From positions 4,354,001-4,418,000 of the forward strand of contig NZ_LR743509.1 of assembly GCF_902712875.1 (NCBI RefSeq): DNA of 64,000 nucleotides, given 5' to 3'. How positions within the stretch are numbered: position 1 is the first letter of the stretch; each line of letters opens with the position of its first letter. Source of the stretch: Hyphomicrobium sp. ghe19. GTDB lineage: Bacteria; Pseudomonadota; Alphaproteobacteria; Rhizobiales; Hyphomicrobiaceae. This document shows, one piece after another, positions 36,388 through 45,187 of the stretch. A program made the translations under genes and the position numbers. Under the pieces are notes generated by a model, which had not been told where the DNA came from, searched no databases, and saw only the letters and a list, made by a program, of their open reading frames with translations.

Positions 36388-37389
36388 ATGACAGACACGA
36401 TTGAGATCAAAACACTCGAAGCCACGAAGAGCTGGGGGCGCGGCCGCGTCTACGAGAGCATCACCGAAACGATCGGTCATACGCCTCTCGTGCGACTCTC
36501 GAAGATCAAGGCGGCTGCGAAGCTCAATGCCGATATTTTGCTGAAGCTCGAATTCTTCAACCCGCTGTCGTCGGTCAAGGATCGCATCGGCGTCGCGATG
36601 GTCGACGCGCTGGAAGCGGAAGGCCGCATCAAGCCGGGCAAGACGGTGCTCATCGAGCCGACTTCGGGCAACACCGGTATCGGTCTCGCATTCGTCGCAG
36701 CGGCGCGTGGCTACCGGCTCATCCTCGTCATGCCCGAGACGATGTCGATCGAGCGCAGAAAAATCCTGTCGCACCTCGGCGCGGAACTCGAATTGACCCC
36801 GGGTGCTGGGGGCATGCCGGCAGCGGTCGCCAGAGCCGAAGAGATTGCGAAGACGCTTCCCGATGCGGTCATCCCCGGGCAGTTCGACAATCCGGCCAAC
36901 CCGCTCGTTCATGCAAAGACGACGGCGGAAGAAATCTATAACGACACGAAGGGCAAGATCGACGCGCTCGTGATCGGTGTCGGCACCGGCGGCACGTTGA
37001 CGGGTGTCGGCCAGGTCCTGAAGAAGCGCATTCCGGGTCTCAAGATATTTGCTGTGGAACCGACGACCAGCGCGATCCTCTCCGGTCAGCCGCGTGGTCC
37101 GCACAAAATCCAGGGCATCGGCGCCGGGTTCATTCCGGGCAATCTCGACCAAAGCCTGATCGATGAAGTCGTGACCGTTTCGAGCGATACCTCATTCGAA
37201 ACATCACGCCTGGTTGCGAAGGTCGAAGGTATTCCCGGCGGTATCTCGACCGGCGCCAACGTCGCTGCTGCGATCACGGTCGCCGAGCGGCCTGAATTCG
37301 CGGGGAAGACGATCGTGACGTTTGCGCCGTCGTCCGCGGAGCGCTATTTCTCCAGCGAGCTCTTCGTCGATCCGCAGCCGAAGACCTAA
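36388..37389 (+). CDS. cysK: Cysteine synthase A (O-acetylserine sulfhydrylase)
   Basis: PLP enzyme making cysteine from O-acetylserine and sulfide. 333 residues from ATG 36388. PLP lysine is Lys64 in NPLSSVKDRIG; the phosphate-binding loops are PTSGNTGIGLAF and GVGTGGTLTGVG. The frame extends 41 residues upstream, but that segment is not conserved. It shows GPHKIQGIGAGFIPGNL, typical of CysK. The next gene is a ThiF/MoeB-like activating enzyme, so a sulfur-transfer link is plausible. Confidence 0.95.
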   Translation: MTDTIEIKTLEATKSWGRGRVYESITETIGHTPLVRLSKIKAAAKLNADILLKLEFFNPLSSVKDRIGVAMVDALEAEGRIKPGKTVLIEPTSGNTGIGLAFVAAARGYRLILVMPETMSIERRKILSHLGAELELTPGAGGMPAAVARAEEIAKTLPDAVIPGQFDNPANPLVHAKTTAEEIYNDTKGKIDALVIGVGTGGTLTGVGQVLKKRIPGLKIFAVEPTTSAILSGQPRGPHKIQGIGAGFIPGNLDQSLIDEVVTVSSDTSFETSRLVAKVEGIPGGISTGANVAAAITVAERPEFAGKTIVTFAPSSAERYFSSELFVDPQPKT

Positions 37390-37422
37390 CCCACTCGCAA
37401 CGCGCGAAAGATTATCGGCCCC

Positions 37423-38259
37423 ATGGCACAGCTCACGTCAGACGAAGTGCAGCGCTACAAACGCCACCTCGTTCTGCGTGATGTGGGTGCTCCGGGGCAG
37501 CAAAAACTCAAGGCAGCGCGCGTACTCGTTATCGGCGCCGGCGGACTTGGTTCGCCGGTGGTCACTTATCTCGCTGCGGCGGGTGTCGGAACGATCGGCA
37601 TCATCGACGACGACACCGTCTCAATCGATAACCTTCAACGCCAGATCGCGCATCGCACCGAGGATGCGGGAAGGCTGAAGGTCGACAGCGCCCGTGACGC
37701 GATCCTTCGCATCAATCCGCACGTCACCGTCGAGACTTATGCGGAGCGCATCGATGCGTCGAACGCGCTAGACATCATCTCGCGCTACGACATCGTTGCC
37801 GACGGCTCGGACAATTTCGCGACGCGTTATCTGGTTTCGGATGCGTGCTATTTTGCGAAGCGGCCGCTTGCCTATGCGGCGCTGGGATCGTTCGACGGCT
37901 ACGTCTCGGTCTTCAAGCCGCACGAGAAAGATTCGCAGGGGAACCCTTACCCGTCACTCCGTTGCGTTTTTCCGGAAGCGCCTCCGGCGGGACTTGTCGC
38001 CAATTGTGAAGAGGTCGGCGTGCTCGGACCGGTCGCGGGTGCCGTCGGGACGTTGCAGGCAACGGAAGTCGTGAAAGAGCTGTTGGGTCTCGGCGAGAGC
38101 CTTGCCGGACGCCTGCTTATCTACGACGCGCTCGCCACGCGGTTTGAGGTTGTTACAATCGCTTGGGATCCGGACAATCCTCTGACGGGACGGGATCCGA
38201 CGATTACCGATCTTGCGTCAGGTCAGACTGCCGCCAATCCGGCGTGCGCCGCGGAATAA
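37423..38259 (+). CDS. MoeB/ThiF-family adenylyltransferase
   Basis: E1-like enzyme that adenylates the C-terminal Gly of a sulfur-carrier protein (MoaD or ThiS type). 278 residues: YKRHLVLRDVGAPGQQKLKA, nucleotide loop VIGAGGLGSPVVTYLAAAGV, DDDTVSIDNLQRQIAHRTED, ADGSDNFATRYLVSDAC, and the active-site region NCEEVGVLGPVAGAVG. Only single cysteines remain where family members carry two CxxC zinc pairs (LRCVFPE and NPACAAE). Molybdopterin or thiamine pathway cannot be decided. It follows cysK by 33 bases. Confidence 0.88.
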   Translation: MAQLTSDEVQRYKRHLVLRDVGAPGQQKLKAARVLVIGAGGLGSPVVTYLAAAGVGTIGIIDDDTVSIDNLQRQIAHRTEDAGRLKVDSARDAILRINPHVTVETYAERIDASNALDIISRYDIVADGSDNFATRYLVSDACYFAKRPLAYAALGSFDGYVSVFKPHEKDSQGNPYPSLRCVFPEAPPAGLVANCEEVGVLGPVAGAVGTLQATEVVKELLGLGESLAGRLLIYDALATRFEVVTIAWDPDNPLTGRDPTITDLASGQTAANPACAAE

Positions 38260-38283
38260 ATTTCAGAAAAATTTCGAGACTAA

Positions 38284-38329
38284 AGTTTTGAGACCGGCGG
38301 CGCCGCTTATCGTCGCCGCCGGTAAAACT
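38284..38329. terminator. Bidirectional terminator between convergent genes
   Basis: ACCGGCGGCG / CGCCGCCGGT (38293-38302 / 38314-38323), flanked by AGTTTT on the left and AAAACT on the right, so each strand has a T run after the stem. It lies between the MoeB/ThiF-like gene and the dehydrogenase. Confidence 0.8.
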
Positions 38330-38333
38330 CAGC

Positions 38334-39332
38334 TCAGAGCATCGCAGGATGAACGCGGTCGGGCGGCGCGTGCCCGTCGGCGAACGCCTTGATGTTGATG
38401 ATCACCTTCTCGCCCATGTCGACGCGGCCTTCGATCGTCGCCGAGCTCATGTGCGGCAACGCGATGACGCGCTCCGACGCCAACAGCCGCGGATTGACGG
38501 CCGGCTCGTGCTCGAACACGTCGAGGCCTGCGCCCGCGATCGCGCCCGCTTCGAGAAGGCGAGCCAACTCGTTCTCGTCGACGACTTCACCGCGCGCCGT
38601 GTTGACGATGTAAGCCGACGGCTTCAGCAGCTTGAGCCGCCGTGCCGACAGCAGGTGATAGGTGCCGGGTGTGTGCGGGCAGTTGATCGACACGATGTCG
38701 ACGCGCGTCAGCATCTGGTCGAGGCTTTCCCAGAACGTCGCCTCAAGCTCCGCCTCTATCTCTTCGAGGACGCGACGCCGGTTGTGATAGTGGATCTGCA
38801 AGCCGAACGCCTTGGCGCGACGGGCGACTGCCTGGCCGATGCGGCCCATGCCGACAATGCCGAGCCGCTTGCCGTAGATGCGGTGGCCGAGCATCCATGT
38901 CGGCGACCAGCCGGACCATTTTGTCGCGGGGTCGCGCATGTACGCTGCGCCTTCGGCGAGGCGCCTGGGCACCGCGAGGATGAGCGCCATCGTCATGTCG
39001 GCGGTATCTTCGGTCAGCACGCCGGGCGTGTTGGTGACCAGGATGCCCCGGTTGCGGGCGGTGTCGAGATCGACATTGTCGACGCCCGTTCCGAAGTTTG
39101 CGATGAGGCGAAGCTTCGGGCCGGCTTGCGTCAGCACGGCACGGTCGATGCGGTCAGTCACCGTCGGCACGAGGACGTCCGCGGTTTTGACGGCTTCGAT
39201 CAGCTGAGCCTGACTGAGAGGCTTGTCTTCGATATTCAGGCGCGTGTCGAAAAGCTCGCACATCCGAGTCTCGACGACATCGGGCAGCTTGCGAGTGACG
39301 ACGACAACAGGTTTCTTCTGGGGGGTGGGCAT
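38334..39332 (-). CDS. D-2-hydroxyacid dehydrogenase (glyoxylate/hydroxypyruvate reductase-like)
   Basis: NAD(P)-dependent reductase. 332 residues from ATG 39332 with an ACGGGAAACGA leader. The nucleotide loop is GIVGMGRIGQAVARRAKAFG. The catalytic set Arg-Glu-His is present in NTARGEVVDE, DVFEHEP and LPHMSSAT. NFGTGVDNVDLDTARNRGIL and TEDTADMTMALILAVPRRLA match the GyaR-type glyoxylate reductases. The serine cycle of methylotrophs would use such an activity, but this is inference. Confidence 0.9.
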   Translation of the reverse strand: MPTPQKKPVVVVTRKLPDVVETRMCELFDTRLNIEDKPLSQAQLIEAVKTADVLVPTVTDRIDRAVLTQAGPKLRLIANFGTGVDNVDLDTARNRGILVTNTPGVLTEDTADMTMALILAVPRRLAEGAAYMRDPATKWSGWSPTWMLGHRIYGKRLGIVGMGRIGQAVARRAKAFGLQIHYHNRRRVLEEIEAELEATFWESLDQMLTRVDIVSINCPHTPGTYHLLSARRLKLLKPSAYIVNTARGEVVDENELARLLEAGAIAGAGLDVFEHEPAVNPRLLASERVIALPHMSSATIEGRVDMGEKVIINIKAFADGHAPPDRVHPAML

Positions 39333-39527
39333 TCGTTTCCCGTTGCAAGAAATCGCGGCGTTCACATGTCCGTTGCGAGGCCGCTTGAGAAAGTGCGGCC
39401 CCGTGTCTATCAGATGGTCTTCGCGAAGACAAAGTCCTGAAATCAGTTGCGGACGCCTAAGACGAAGGCACGCTAGCCGTTTTCTTTGGCGAGCGCGGGG
39501 TTACACGCGGGGTTGCAGGCCGCTTCA

Positions 39528-40211
39528 ATGACAATATCGTTCCTAGAGCATAGACACGCCCGGCCGCGGGTGGGGTTGCGGCTAACGCTTGGAAGCGGCT
39601 GGGCGACCGGCGTTCGGGCCATACAGGCCAAGATAGCGGGCGTGAGAGCAACGCGCCTCGGGGCAGCCCTCGCAGCTGCAGCAATCGCATTGGCCCTCGG
39701 AGCAATTGTGATAGCGCCTGTGGTGGTCTCTGGGCGCGCGGTGGCGGCTGATTCGCCGGCGCTCGCCGGAAGCGGCTTGCCGGTGCCGCGGTTCGTCAGT
39801 CTCAAGTCGGACAGGGTCAATCTCAGGAACGGGCCGGGGACCGATTACCCGACCTCATGGGTCTATCGGCGCGCCGGACTTCCACTGGAAGTCATCAAGG
39901 AATTCGAGATCTGGCGGCAGGTGCGCGACGCCGAGGGCGCCACGGGCTGGGTTTTGCAGTCGTTGCTGTCGGGCCGGAGAACGGCCCTCGTTCTGCCTTG
40001 GGAACGCAAGACCGGGAGTTCGCCGCCACTGGTGCCGATCATGGCGAGCGATAGCGAGCACACGAACGTGGTCGCGAATGTCGAAGCGGGTGTCATCGCC
40101 GACCTGCACATGTGCGACGGGCGCTGGTGCCGCGTAACGGTCGACCAATACAGCGGCTACATCGAGCAGAAGAAGCTCTGGGGCGTCTACGAAGGCGAGA
40201 CGTTCAAGTAG
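39528..40211 (+). CDS. Bacterial SH3-domain exported protein
   Basis: A 227-residue protein with one hydrophobic N-terminal segment (GAALAAAAIALALGAIVIAP) acting as signal or anchor. Two SH3-like units follow: VNLRNGPGTDYPTSWVYRRA through EIWRQVRDAEGATGWVLQSL, then VVANVEAGVIADLHMCDGRW with WCRVTVDQYSGYIEQ. Such proteins bind cell-wall or periplasmic targets. ATG 39528 is chosen over TTG 39486; neither has a strong ribosome binding site. It converges with irr. Confidence 0.75.
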   Translation: MTISFLEHRHARPRVGLRLTLGSGWATGVRAIQAKIAGVRATRLGAALAAAAIALALGAIVIAPVVVSGRAVAADSPALAGSGLPVPRFVSLKSDRVNLRNGPGTDYPTSWVYRRAGLPLEVIKEFEIWRQVRDAEGATGWVLQSLLSGRRTALVLPWERKTGSSPPLVPIMASDSEHTNVVANVEAGVIADLHMCDGRWCRVTVDQYSGYIEQKKLWGVYEGETFK

Positions 40212-40262
40212 GCCGTTACTTGTGATGACCGGCGATCGAGACGATCAGGTAGCTCTTTTGCC

Positions 40263-40745
40263 TCAAGCTTTCGTCAGGCGCACGACCACATCGACGTGCG
40301 TGATCTTGAGGCCTTCGGGCGGCTCGGGGAGGCCGGCGACGGTGATCGCATCGCCGGGGATGTCCATCAGCTCGCCGTTCGGCTCGAGCAAGAAGTGATT
40401 GTGATTGGATGTGTTGGTGTCGAAGTAGGCTTTCGAGCCCTCGATCGCCAACTCGCGCAGAAGACCCGCGCGCTTGAACTGATGCAGCGTGTTGTAAACG
40501 GTTGCGAGGGAGACGTGCTCGCCGAGGCCCGCGACTTCGGCGTGAAGCTGCTCGGCCGTCACGTGGCGGTCGCCGCCGTCGAACAGCAGCTTGCCGAGCG
40601 TCATGCGCTGCCGGGTCGGCCGGAGGCCCGCTTTTCGCAGGAGCTCTGGCGTGGAGAGCGGTGCTTCTGTTGCCATGCTTGCCGGAGATTTGTCAGACAT
40701 TTGCGTTTGCAGAACCGTGATTGCGTCCCCACGTTGGACCAACAT
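40263..40745 (-). CDS. irr: Iron response regulator Irr (Fur family)
   Basis: Haem-dependent regulator of iron and haem genes in alphaproteobacteria. 160 residues: winged helix RKAGLRPTRQRMTLGKLLFD, HVSLATVYNTLHQFKRAGLL, and the metal/haem region TNTSNHNHFLLEPNGELMDI carrying the HNH motif of Irr. No N-terminal GCP haem-regulatory motif is present. ATG 40745 follows TAGGGA by 9 bases; ATG 40700 is an alternative. It is divergent from fabA, a known Hyphomicrobiales arrangement. Confidence 0.9.
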   Translation of the reverse strand: MLVQRGDAITVLQTQMSDKSPASMATEAPLSTPELLRKAGLRPTRQRMTLGKLLFDGGDRHVTAEQLHAEVAGLGEHVSLATVYNTLHQFKRAGLLRELAIEGSKAYFDTNTSNHNHFLLEPNGELMDIPGDAITVAGLPEPPEGLKITHVDVVVRLTKA

Positions 40746-40826
40746 GATGTCAGTCCCTACGAAACGCGCCCAATTGATCTGAGTATAGTCACTTGCCTTA
40801 AAAGCCGCAACTTACGGCGAGAATGG

Positions 40827-40839
40827 GTCTTTAAGACCG
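40827..40839. promoter_or_regulatory. Palindrome in the irr-fabA intergenic region
   Basis: GGTCTT-T-AAGACC, a perfect 6-1-6 inverted repeat about 95 bases before the fabA start and 82 from the irr start. Possible shared operator; the binding protein is unknown. Confidence 0.35.
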
Positions 40840-40933
40840 GTCAACGCCCTGTTACACGCAGCGGCCAGCACTGCTAGGCGCAAGGGCAGGTGTATGTTAC
40901 GACCCCCCTATCTTGACCTTCCCGGAGCATAAT

Positions 40934-41500
40934 GTGAACGAACACCGCATAGTTGGCCATGAAACGAGGGGACCAGTGGCGGAACGCCGTTCGAGCTTCG
41001 AATTTGATGATTTGCTGGCCTGCGGGCGCGGCGAACTGTTTGGCCCGGGGAATGCGCAATTGCCGCTTCCGCCGATGCTTATGGTTGATCGCATCGCGTC
41101 GATCTCCGAAACCGGCGGCGCACACGGTAAAGGCCTCATCGTCGCCGAGCTCAAAGTTGCTGGCAACGAGCGCCTGGACTGGCTATTTGCTTGCCATTTC
41201 AAGGGCGATCCGGTGATGCCGGGATGTCTCGGTCTCGACGCTCTCTGGCAGTTGACGGGATTTTATCTCGGCTGGCTCGGTCTCACCGGCCAAGGCCGGG
41301 CTTCGGGCTGCGGCGAGGTCAAATTCACGCGTGAAGTTACGCCTGACGTAAAACTGCTCGAATATGTCATAGACATTAAACGGGTCATTGCCCGGAAGCT
41401 GAAGCTCGCAGAGGCCGACGGTGTCCTTAAGGCCGATGGCGAGGTGATATACACAGCCAAGGACCTAAGGGTCCTACTCAAGTCGAGCGAAGGCTCTTAA
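40934..41500 (+). CDS. fabA: 3-hydroxydecanoyl-ACP dehydratase/isomerase
   Basis: Introduces the double bond of unsaturated fatty acids by dehydration and isomerisation at C10. 188 residues from GTG 40934, which follows CGGAG by 7 bases. Active-site His88 in [20 protein letters not shown] and Asp102 match E. coli His70/Asp84 with a 14-residue shift. [15 protein letters not shown] is also typical. First gene of fabA-fabB-fabI. Confidence 0.96.
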   Translation: MNEHRIVGHETRGPVAERRSSFEFDDLLACGRGELFGPGNAQLPLPPMLMVDRIASISETGGAHGKGLIVAELKVAGNERLDWLFACHFKGDPVMPGCLGLDALWQLTGFYLGWLGLTGQGRASGCGEVKFTREVTPDVKLLEYVIDIKRVIARKLKLAEADGVLKADGEVIYTAKDLRVLLKSSEGS

Positions 41501-41566
41501 GCGTTTGCGCAGAGAGCCCGGCTGTCAAAGCGGGCGGCAGCAGGAACCGCGGGAGTGAACGAGCGC

Positions 41567-42799
41567 ATGCGGCGCGTAGTTGTGACTGGCATGGGTGTGG
41601 TGTCCTCGATAGGGAACAACACCCAAGAAGTTCTCGCTTCGTTGAGAGAGGCGAAGTCCGGTATTTCTCGTGCGGAAAAGTACGCCGAGTTGGGCTTCAA
41701 ATGCCAAGTCCACGGAGCCCCACAAATCGAGTGGGAGGCGATGGTTCCCCGGAAGCCGAAGCGCTTCATGGGGCCTGGCGTCGGCTGGAACTGGATCGCG
41801 ATGGATCAAGCCATCCGCGATTCGGGCCTCGAGGCGTCTGACGTCGTCAACGAGCGCACCGGCATCATCGTCGGCTCGGGCGGACCGTCCACGCGCGCAA
41901 TCGTCCAGGCGGCTGAAGTTACGCTCGAATCCGGCGGCCCGAAGAAGATCGGACCGTTCGAGGTGCCGAAGGCCATGTGCTCGGGCCCGTCCGCGGCGCT
42001 CGCTACGGCTTTCCAGATCAAGGGCGTTAACTATTCGATTTCGTCGGCTTGCGCGACAAGCTCGCACTGCATCGGCAATGCTGCCGAGATGATCCAGTGG
42101 GGCAAGCAGGACGTGATGTTCGCCGGTGGGTGCGAAGAACTCGATTGGACCTTGTCGAACCTCTTCGACGCGATGGGCGCCATGTCGACGCACTTCAATG
42201 ACACACCGACGCGGGCAAGCCGCGCCTACGACAAGAATCGCGACGGTTTCGTCATCGCAGGCGGCGCTGGTGTCGTCGTGCTCGAGGAATTGGAGCACGC
42301 GAAAGCCCGTGGCGCCAAGATCTATGCTGAGATCGCAGGCTATGGCGCGACGTCCGATGGTTACGACATGGTCGCGCCGTCGGGCGAGGGTGCGGAGCGC
42401 TGCATGCGCTTGGCGCTCAAAGGATTCGACGGCAAAGGCTTGCCGAAAATCGATTATCTCAATCCGCACGGAACGGGCACACCCGTTGGCGACGCGAAAG
42501 AGATCGAGGCTATTCGTGCGGTGTTCGGTAGCAGCGCACCGGTCATCTCGGCGACGAAATCGTTAACCGGGCATTCGCTCGGCGCGATCGGCGTACAGGA
42601 AGCGATTTTCTCGCTTCTCATGATGAACAACGGTTTCATCTGCGAGAGCGCCAATATTGACGAGCTTGACCCGGCCTTCGCCGATATGCCAATCGCTCTG
42701 AAGCGTATAGACAACGCGGAACTTAACTGTGTGATGTCGAACAGCTTCGGATTTGGCGGCACAAATGCCACTCTTATCTTCCGCCGGCATGATGCCTGA
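41567..42799 (+). CDS. fabB: 3-oxoacyl-ACP synthase I
   Basis: Condensing enzyme elongating unsaturated acyl chains made by FabA. 410 residues, with the Cys-His-His triad: Cys162 in [12 protein letters not shown], His301 in [11 protein letters not shown], and His336 in [13 protein letters not shown] 41567 ([10 protein letters not shown]) gives normal length; an upstream GTG at 41555 adds four residues. It lies 66 bases after fabA. Confidence 0.97.
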   Translation: MRRVVVTGMGVVSSIGNNTQEVLASLREAKSGISRAEKYAELGFKCQVHGAPQIEWEAMVPRKPKRFMGPGVGWNWIAMDQAIRDSGLEASDVVNERTGIIVGSGGPSTRAIVQAAEVTLESGGPKKIGPFEVPKAMCSGPSAALATAFQIKGVNYSISSACATSSHCIGNAAEMIQWGKQDVMFAGGCEELDWTLSNLFDAMGAMSTHFNDTPTRASRAYDKNRDGFVIAGGAGVVVLEELEHAKARGAKIYAEIAGYGATSDGYDMVAPSGEGAERCMRLALKGFDGKGLPKIDYLNPHGTGTPVGDAKEIEAIRAVFGSSAPVISATKSLTGHSLGAIGVQEAIFSLLMMNNGFICESANIDELDPAFADMPIALKRIDNAELNCVMSNSFGFGGTNATLIFRRHDA

Positions 42800-42932
42800 G
42801 TAACGAAAGCTTTCCTGGTCGCCGCTAGGAAGTGCGTAGCGGCGGACGGTGAGGGCTATGAGAGTATATAAGCGCGGTGCCGGCTGGTTTGACGTTCGCG
42901 GGCGTACCTTTGGTGACAAAACGAGGCTTCCT

Positions 42933-43802
42933 ATGACCGACTTCGATATCGCAAAGCCAGGCCCTTTGATGGCGGGCAAGCGCGGTCTTGTAATGGGGGT
43001 CGCCAACGATCGGTCGATCGCTTGGGGAATTGCGCGCGCTCTCGCGGGTCAAGGCGCCGAACTCGCCTTCACGTATCAGGGCGGCGCCTTCGGCCGCCGT
43101 GCTGCACCTCTCGCGCAATCGCTCGGTTCGAAAATCATCGAGGAATGCAACGTTCTCGATCTTGCAAGCGTCGACAATGTCTTCGCGCGCATCAAGGAAG
43201 AGTGGGGCGGCCTCGATTTCGTCGTTCACGCGCTCGCCTATTCCGATCCGAAGGAGCTTGCCGGGCGCTACGCCGATACCACCCGCGAGAACTTCATCAA
43301 CTCCATGGTGATCTCGTGCTTCTCCTTCACTGAAATCTCGAAGCGCGCTGCGGCGTTGATGCCGAACGGCGGCTCGCTGATCACGCTCTCTTACGGCGGC
43401 GCGACGCGCTGGGTGCCGTCTTATAACGTCATGGGCGTTGCGAAGGCCGCGCTCGAGGCATCCGTCCGTTATCTTGCTGCCGATCTCGGACCGCAGGGCG
43501 TCCGCGTCAACGCGCTCTCCGCCGGTCCGATGCGCACGCTTTCGGGCGCCGGTGTTTCCGACGCGCGCGTGATCTTCAATTTCCAGCGCGATAACTCGCC
43601 GCTGCAGCGTACGCCAACCCTCGATGAGGTTGCGGGCTCGGCACTTTATCTGCTGTCGCCGATGTCCGGCGCGGTTACCGGCGAAGTCCATTTTGTCGAT
43701 TGCGGCTATAACACCGTGTCGATGCCATCGCTTGAAGGCCTCAAGGAGCACGACACCGAGGGCAAGACAGCCAGCCGTTCGCCGTCCGCTGCTGCGGAGT
43801 GA
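42933..43802 (+). CDS. fabI: Enoyl-ACP reductase (NADH)
   Basis: Completes the fatty-acid elongation cycle. 289 residues: GKRGLVMGVANDRSIAWGIA is the FabI nucleotide-binding start, and ALAYSDPKELAG, SLITLSYGGATRWVPSYNVM and GVAKAALEASVRYLA carry the Tyr-x6-Lys catalytic pair. The end has GEVHFVDCGYNTVSMP. ATG 42933 follows ACGAGG; upstream in-frame codons are not conserved. The C-terminus adds ~20 polar residues. Confidence 0.96.
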   Translation: MTDFDIAKPGPLMAGKRGLVMGVANDRSIAWGIARALAGQGAELAFTYQGGAFGRRAAPLAQSLGSKIIEECNVLDLASVDNVFARIKEEWGGLDFVVHALAYSDPKELAGRYADTTRENFINSMVISCFSFTEISKRAAALMPNGGSLITLSYGGATRWVPSYNVMGVAKAALEASVRYLAADLGPQGVRVNALSAGPMRTLSGAGVSDARVIFNFQRDNSPLQRTPTLDEVAGSALYLLSPMSGAVTGEVHFVDCGYNTVSMPSLEGLKEHDTEGKTASRSPSAAAE

Positions 43803-43852
43803 CATTTGGAGGCCGTTGACGTTCGCCAGCGGGCGTCGCAAACACTGCGGCC

Positions 43853-44698
43853 ATGATCGGGGTATTTGATTCAGGTCTTGGCGGGTTGACCGTCCTTCGA
43901 GCGCTCGTCGAGCGATTCAAGACCGTCGATTTCGTCTATCTCGCCGATCACGCGCACGTCCCCTATGGCGACAGACCATCGGAAGACATCGTCGATTTTA
44001 CGCGGGATTGCGTAGAGCAACTGTTCGCGCGCGGGGCCAAGCTCGCGCTGCTCGGCTGCAATACGGCGACGGCCGTCGCGCTTCGGCGCTTGCAGCAACA
44101 GTGGCTGCCGGAGAGCAAGTGGGCCAGCGCGCATAACGTCCTCGGTATCGTCGCCCCGACCGTCGAGGCTGCAACGCAGACGCCTTGGGCGGTGACGTCG
44201 CCGCAATATCCGCAGAAGTACAATACCGATACCATCGGCGTGTTCGGGACGACGCGGACGATCTCATCCGGCGTCTACGCGGAGGAGATCCGCAAGCGCT
44301 GTCCGAAGGTTACGGTCGTCCAGCAGATCTGCTCGGAGCTTGCGGGCGCAATCGAGAACAAACGTCCGCTGGCGGAGCTCGATGTGCTGGTCCGCGACGG
44401 CGTTGCCGGCCTCCTCGGTCAGACCGGGAATTTGCCGCCGCATCGCGCGATCCTCGGGTGCACACACTTTCCGCTCGTCGAACCTCTCTTCAGGAAATAT
44501 CTCCCGCCGTTCACGCGCATTCTTTCGCAGCCCGAGGTCGTGGCCGACAGCTTCGAAGACTATCTCGCCCGCCGAACGAATTACCTGGACGGGGGTGAAG
44601 GCGGTACGCTGACGTTGTTGACAACCGGTGATCCGGACGAAGTGAGTGAAAAAGCACGCGTTTTCTGGCCAGAGGTGCCGCATTTCGCGAAAGCCTGA
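43853..44698 (+). CDS. murI: Glutamate racemase
   Basis: Makes D-glutamate for peptidoglycan. 281 residues. The two catalytic cysteines are Cys69 (LLGCNTATAV) and Cys203 (ILGCTHFPLVE). IGVFDSGLGGLTVLRAL is the N-terminal signature and ADHAHVPYGDRP the substrate loop. It begins 50 bases after fabI, so it may be read from the fab transcript. Confidence 0.95.
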   Translation: MIGVFDSGLGGLTVLRALVERFKTVDFVYLADHAHVPYGDRPSEDIVDFTRDCVEQLFARGAKLALLGCNTATAVALRRLQQQWLPESKWASAHNVLGIVAPTVEAATQTPWAVTSPQYPQKYNTDTIGVFGTTRTISSGVYAEEIRKRCPKVTVVQQICSELAGAIENKRPLAELDVLVRDGVAGLLGQTGNLPPHRAILGCTHFPLVEPLFRKYLPPFTRILSQPEVVADSFEDYLARRTNYLDGGEGGTLTLLTTGDPDEVSEKARVFWPEVPHFAKA

Positions 44699-44832
44699 CG
44701 CCGAGTTGCAACGCAGACACGGCATAGCTTCTCCGCCGTCACTGATCCGATGGCGGTCATTATCCTCTCCTGCTAGCGTCGCCGCGTAAAACTTGGCAGG
44801 AGGCCTTGCCTCCAGGGGAGAGGAGTAGCCGA

Positions 44833-45093
44833 ATGGCTCGAAAACTTTCGCTCGTGGCAGCGATGGTGGCGGTGGGTGTGTTGTCCGCTGCGTCACAAGG
44901 CATTGCAGCGACAGGTGGATCTCTTGGCGCGCTCAAGGGCGTCGGGGCCGCACAATCAAGCGTCGAGAAAACGCACGGCTGGCACCGGACATGCCGCCGT
45001 GGACTCAACGGCTGGCATAAGCATGTGCCCGGCATCGGCCGCGTTCAGTGCACGAACCACGTCTGCAAGCACGGCAAGTGCTGGTGGTATTGA
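44833..45093 (+). CDS. Small secreted Cys/His/Trp-rich protein
   Basis: An 86-residue protein with an N-terminal signal peptide (LVAAMVAVGVLSAASQGIAA). The short mature part is unusual: GWHRTCRRGLNGWHKHVPG, then VQCTNHVCKHGKCWWY at the very end. It has four cysteines (54, 73, 78, 83), six histidines and four tryptophans within ~40 residues. That composition suggests a metal- or envelope-binding peptide with disulfides. GGGAGAGGAG lies upstream of the ATG. No named family is recognised. It is followed by a strong terminator. Confidence 0.75.
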   Translation: MARKLSLVAAMVAVGVLSAASQGIAATGGSLGALKGVGAAQSSVEKTHGWHRTCRRGLNGWHKHVPGIGRVQCTNHVCKHGKCWWY

Positions 45094-45133
45094 TTGCATT
45101 CCTCTCAGTCGAGACACTCGAGTGACGAAAAAA

Positions 45134-45164
45134 AAAGCCGCCGGATCGATGATCCGGCGGCTTT
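45134..45164. terminator. Strong bidirectional terminator
   Basis: A perfect 14-bp stem AAAGCCGCCGGATC / GATCCGGCGGCTTT with loop GAT, between the secreted-protein gene and pnp, which converge. An A run before and a CTTT run after the stem serve both directions. Confidence 0.88.
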
Positions 45165-45187
45165 ATCAATTCTAGAAGTACGACGCC

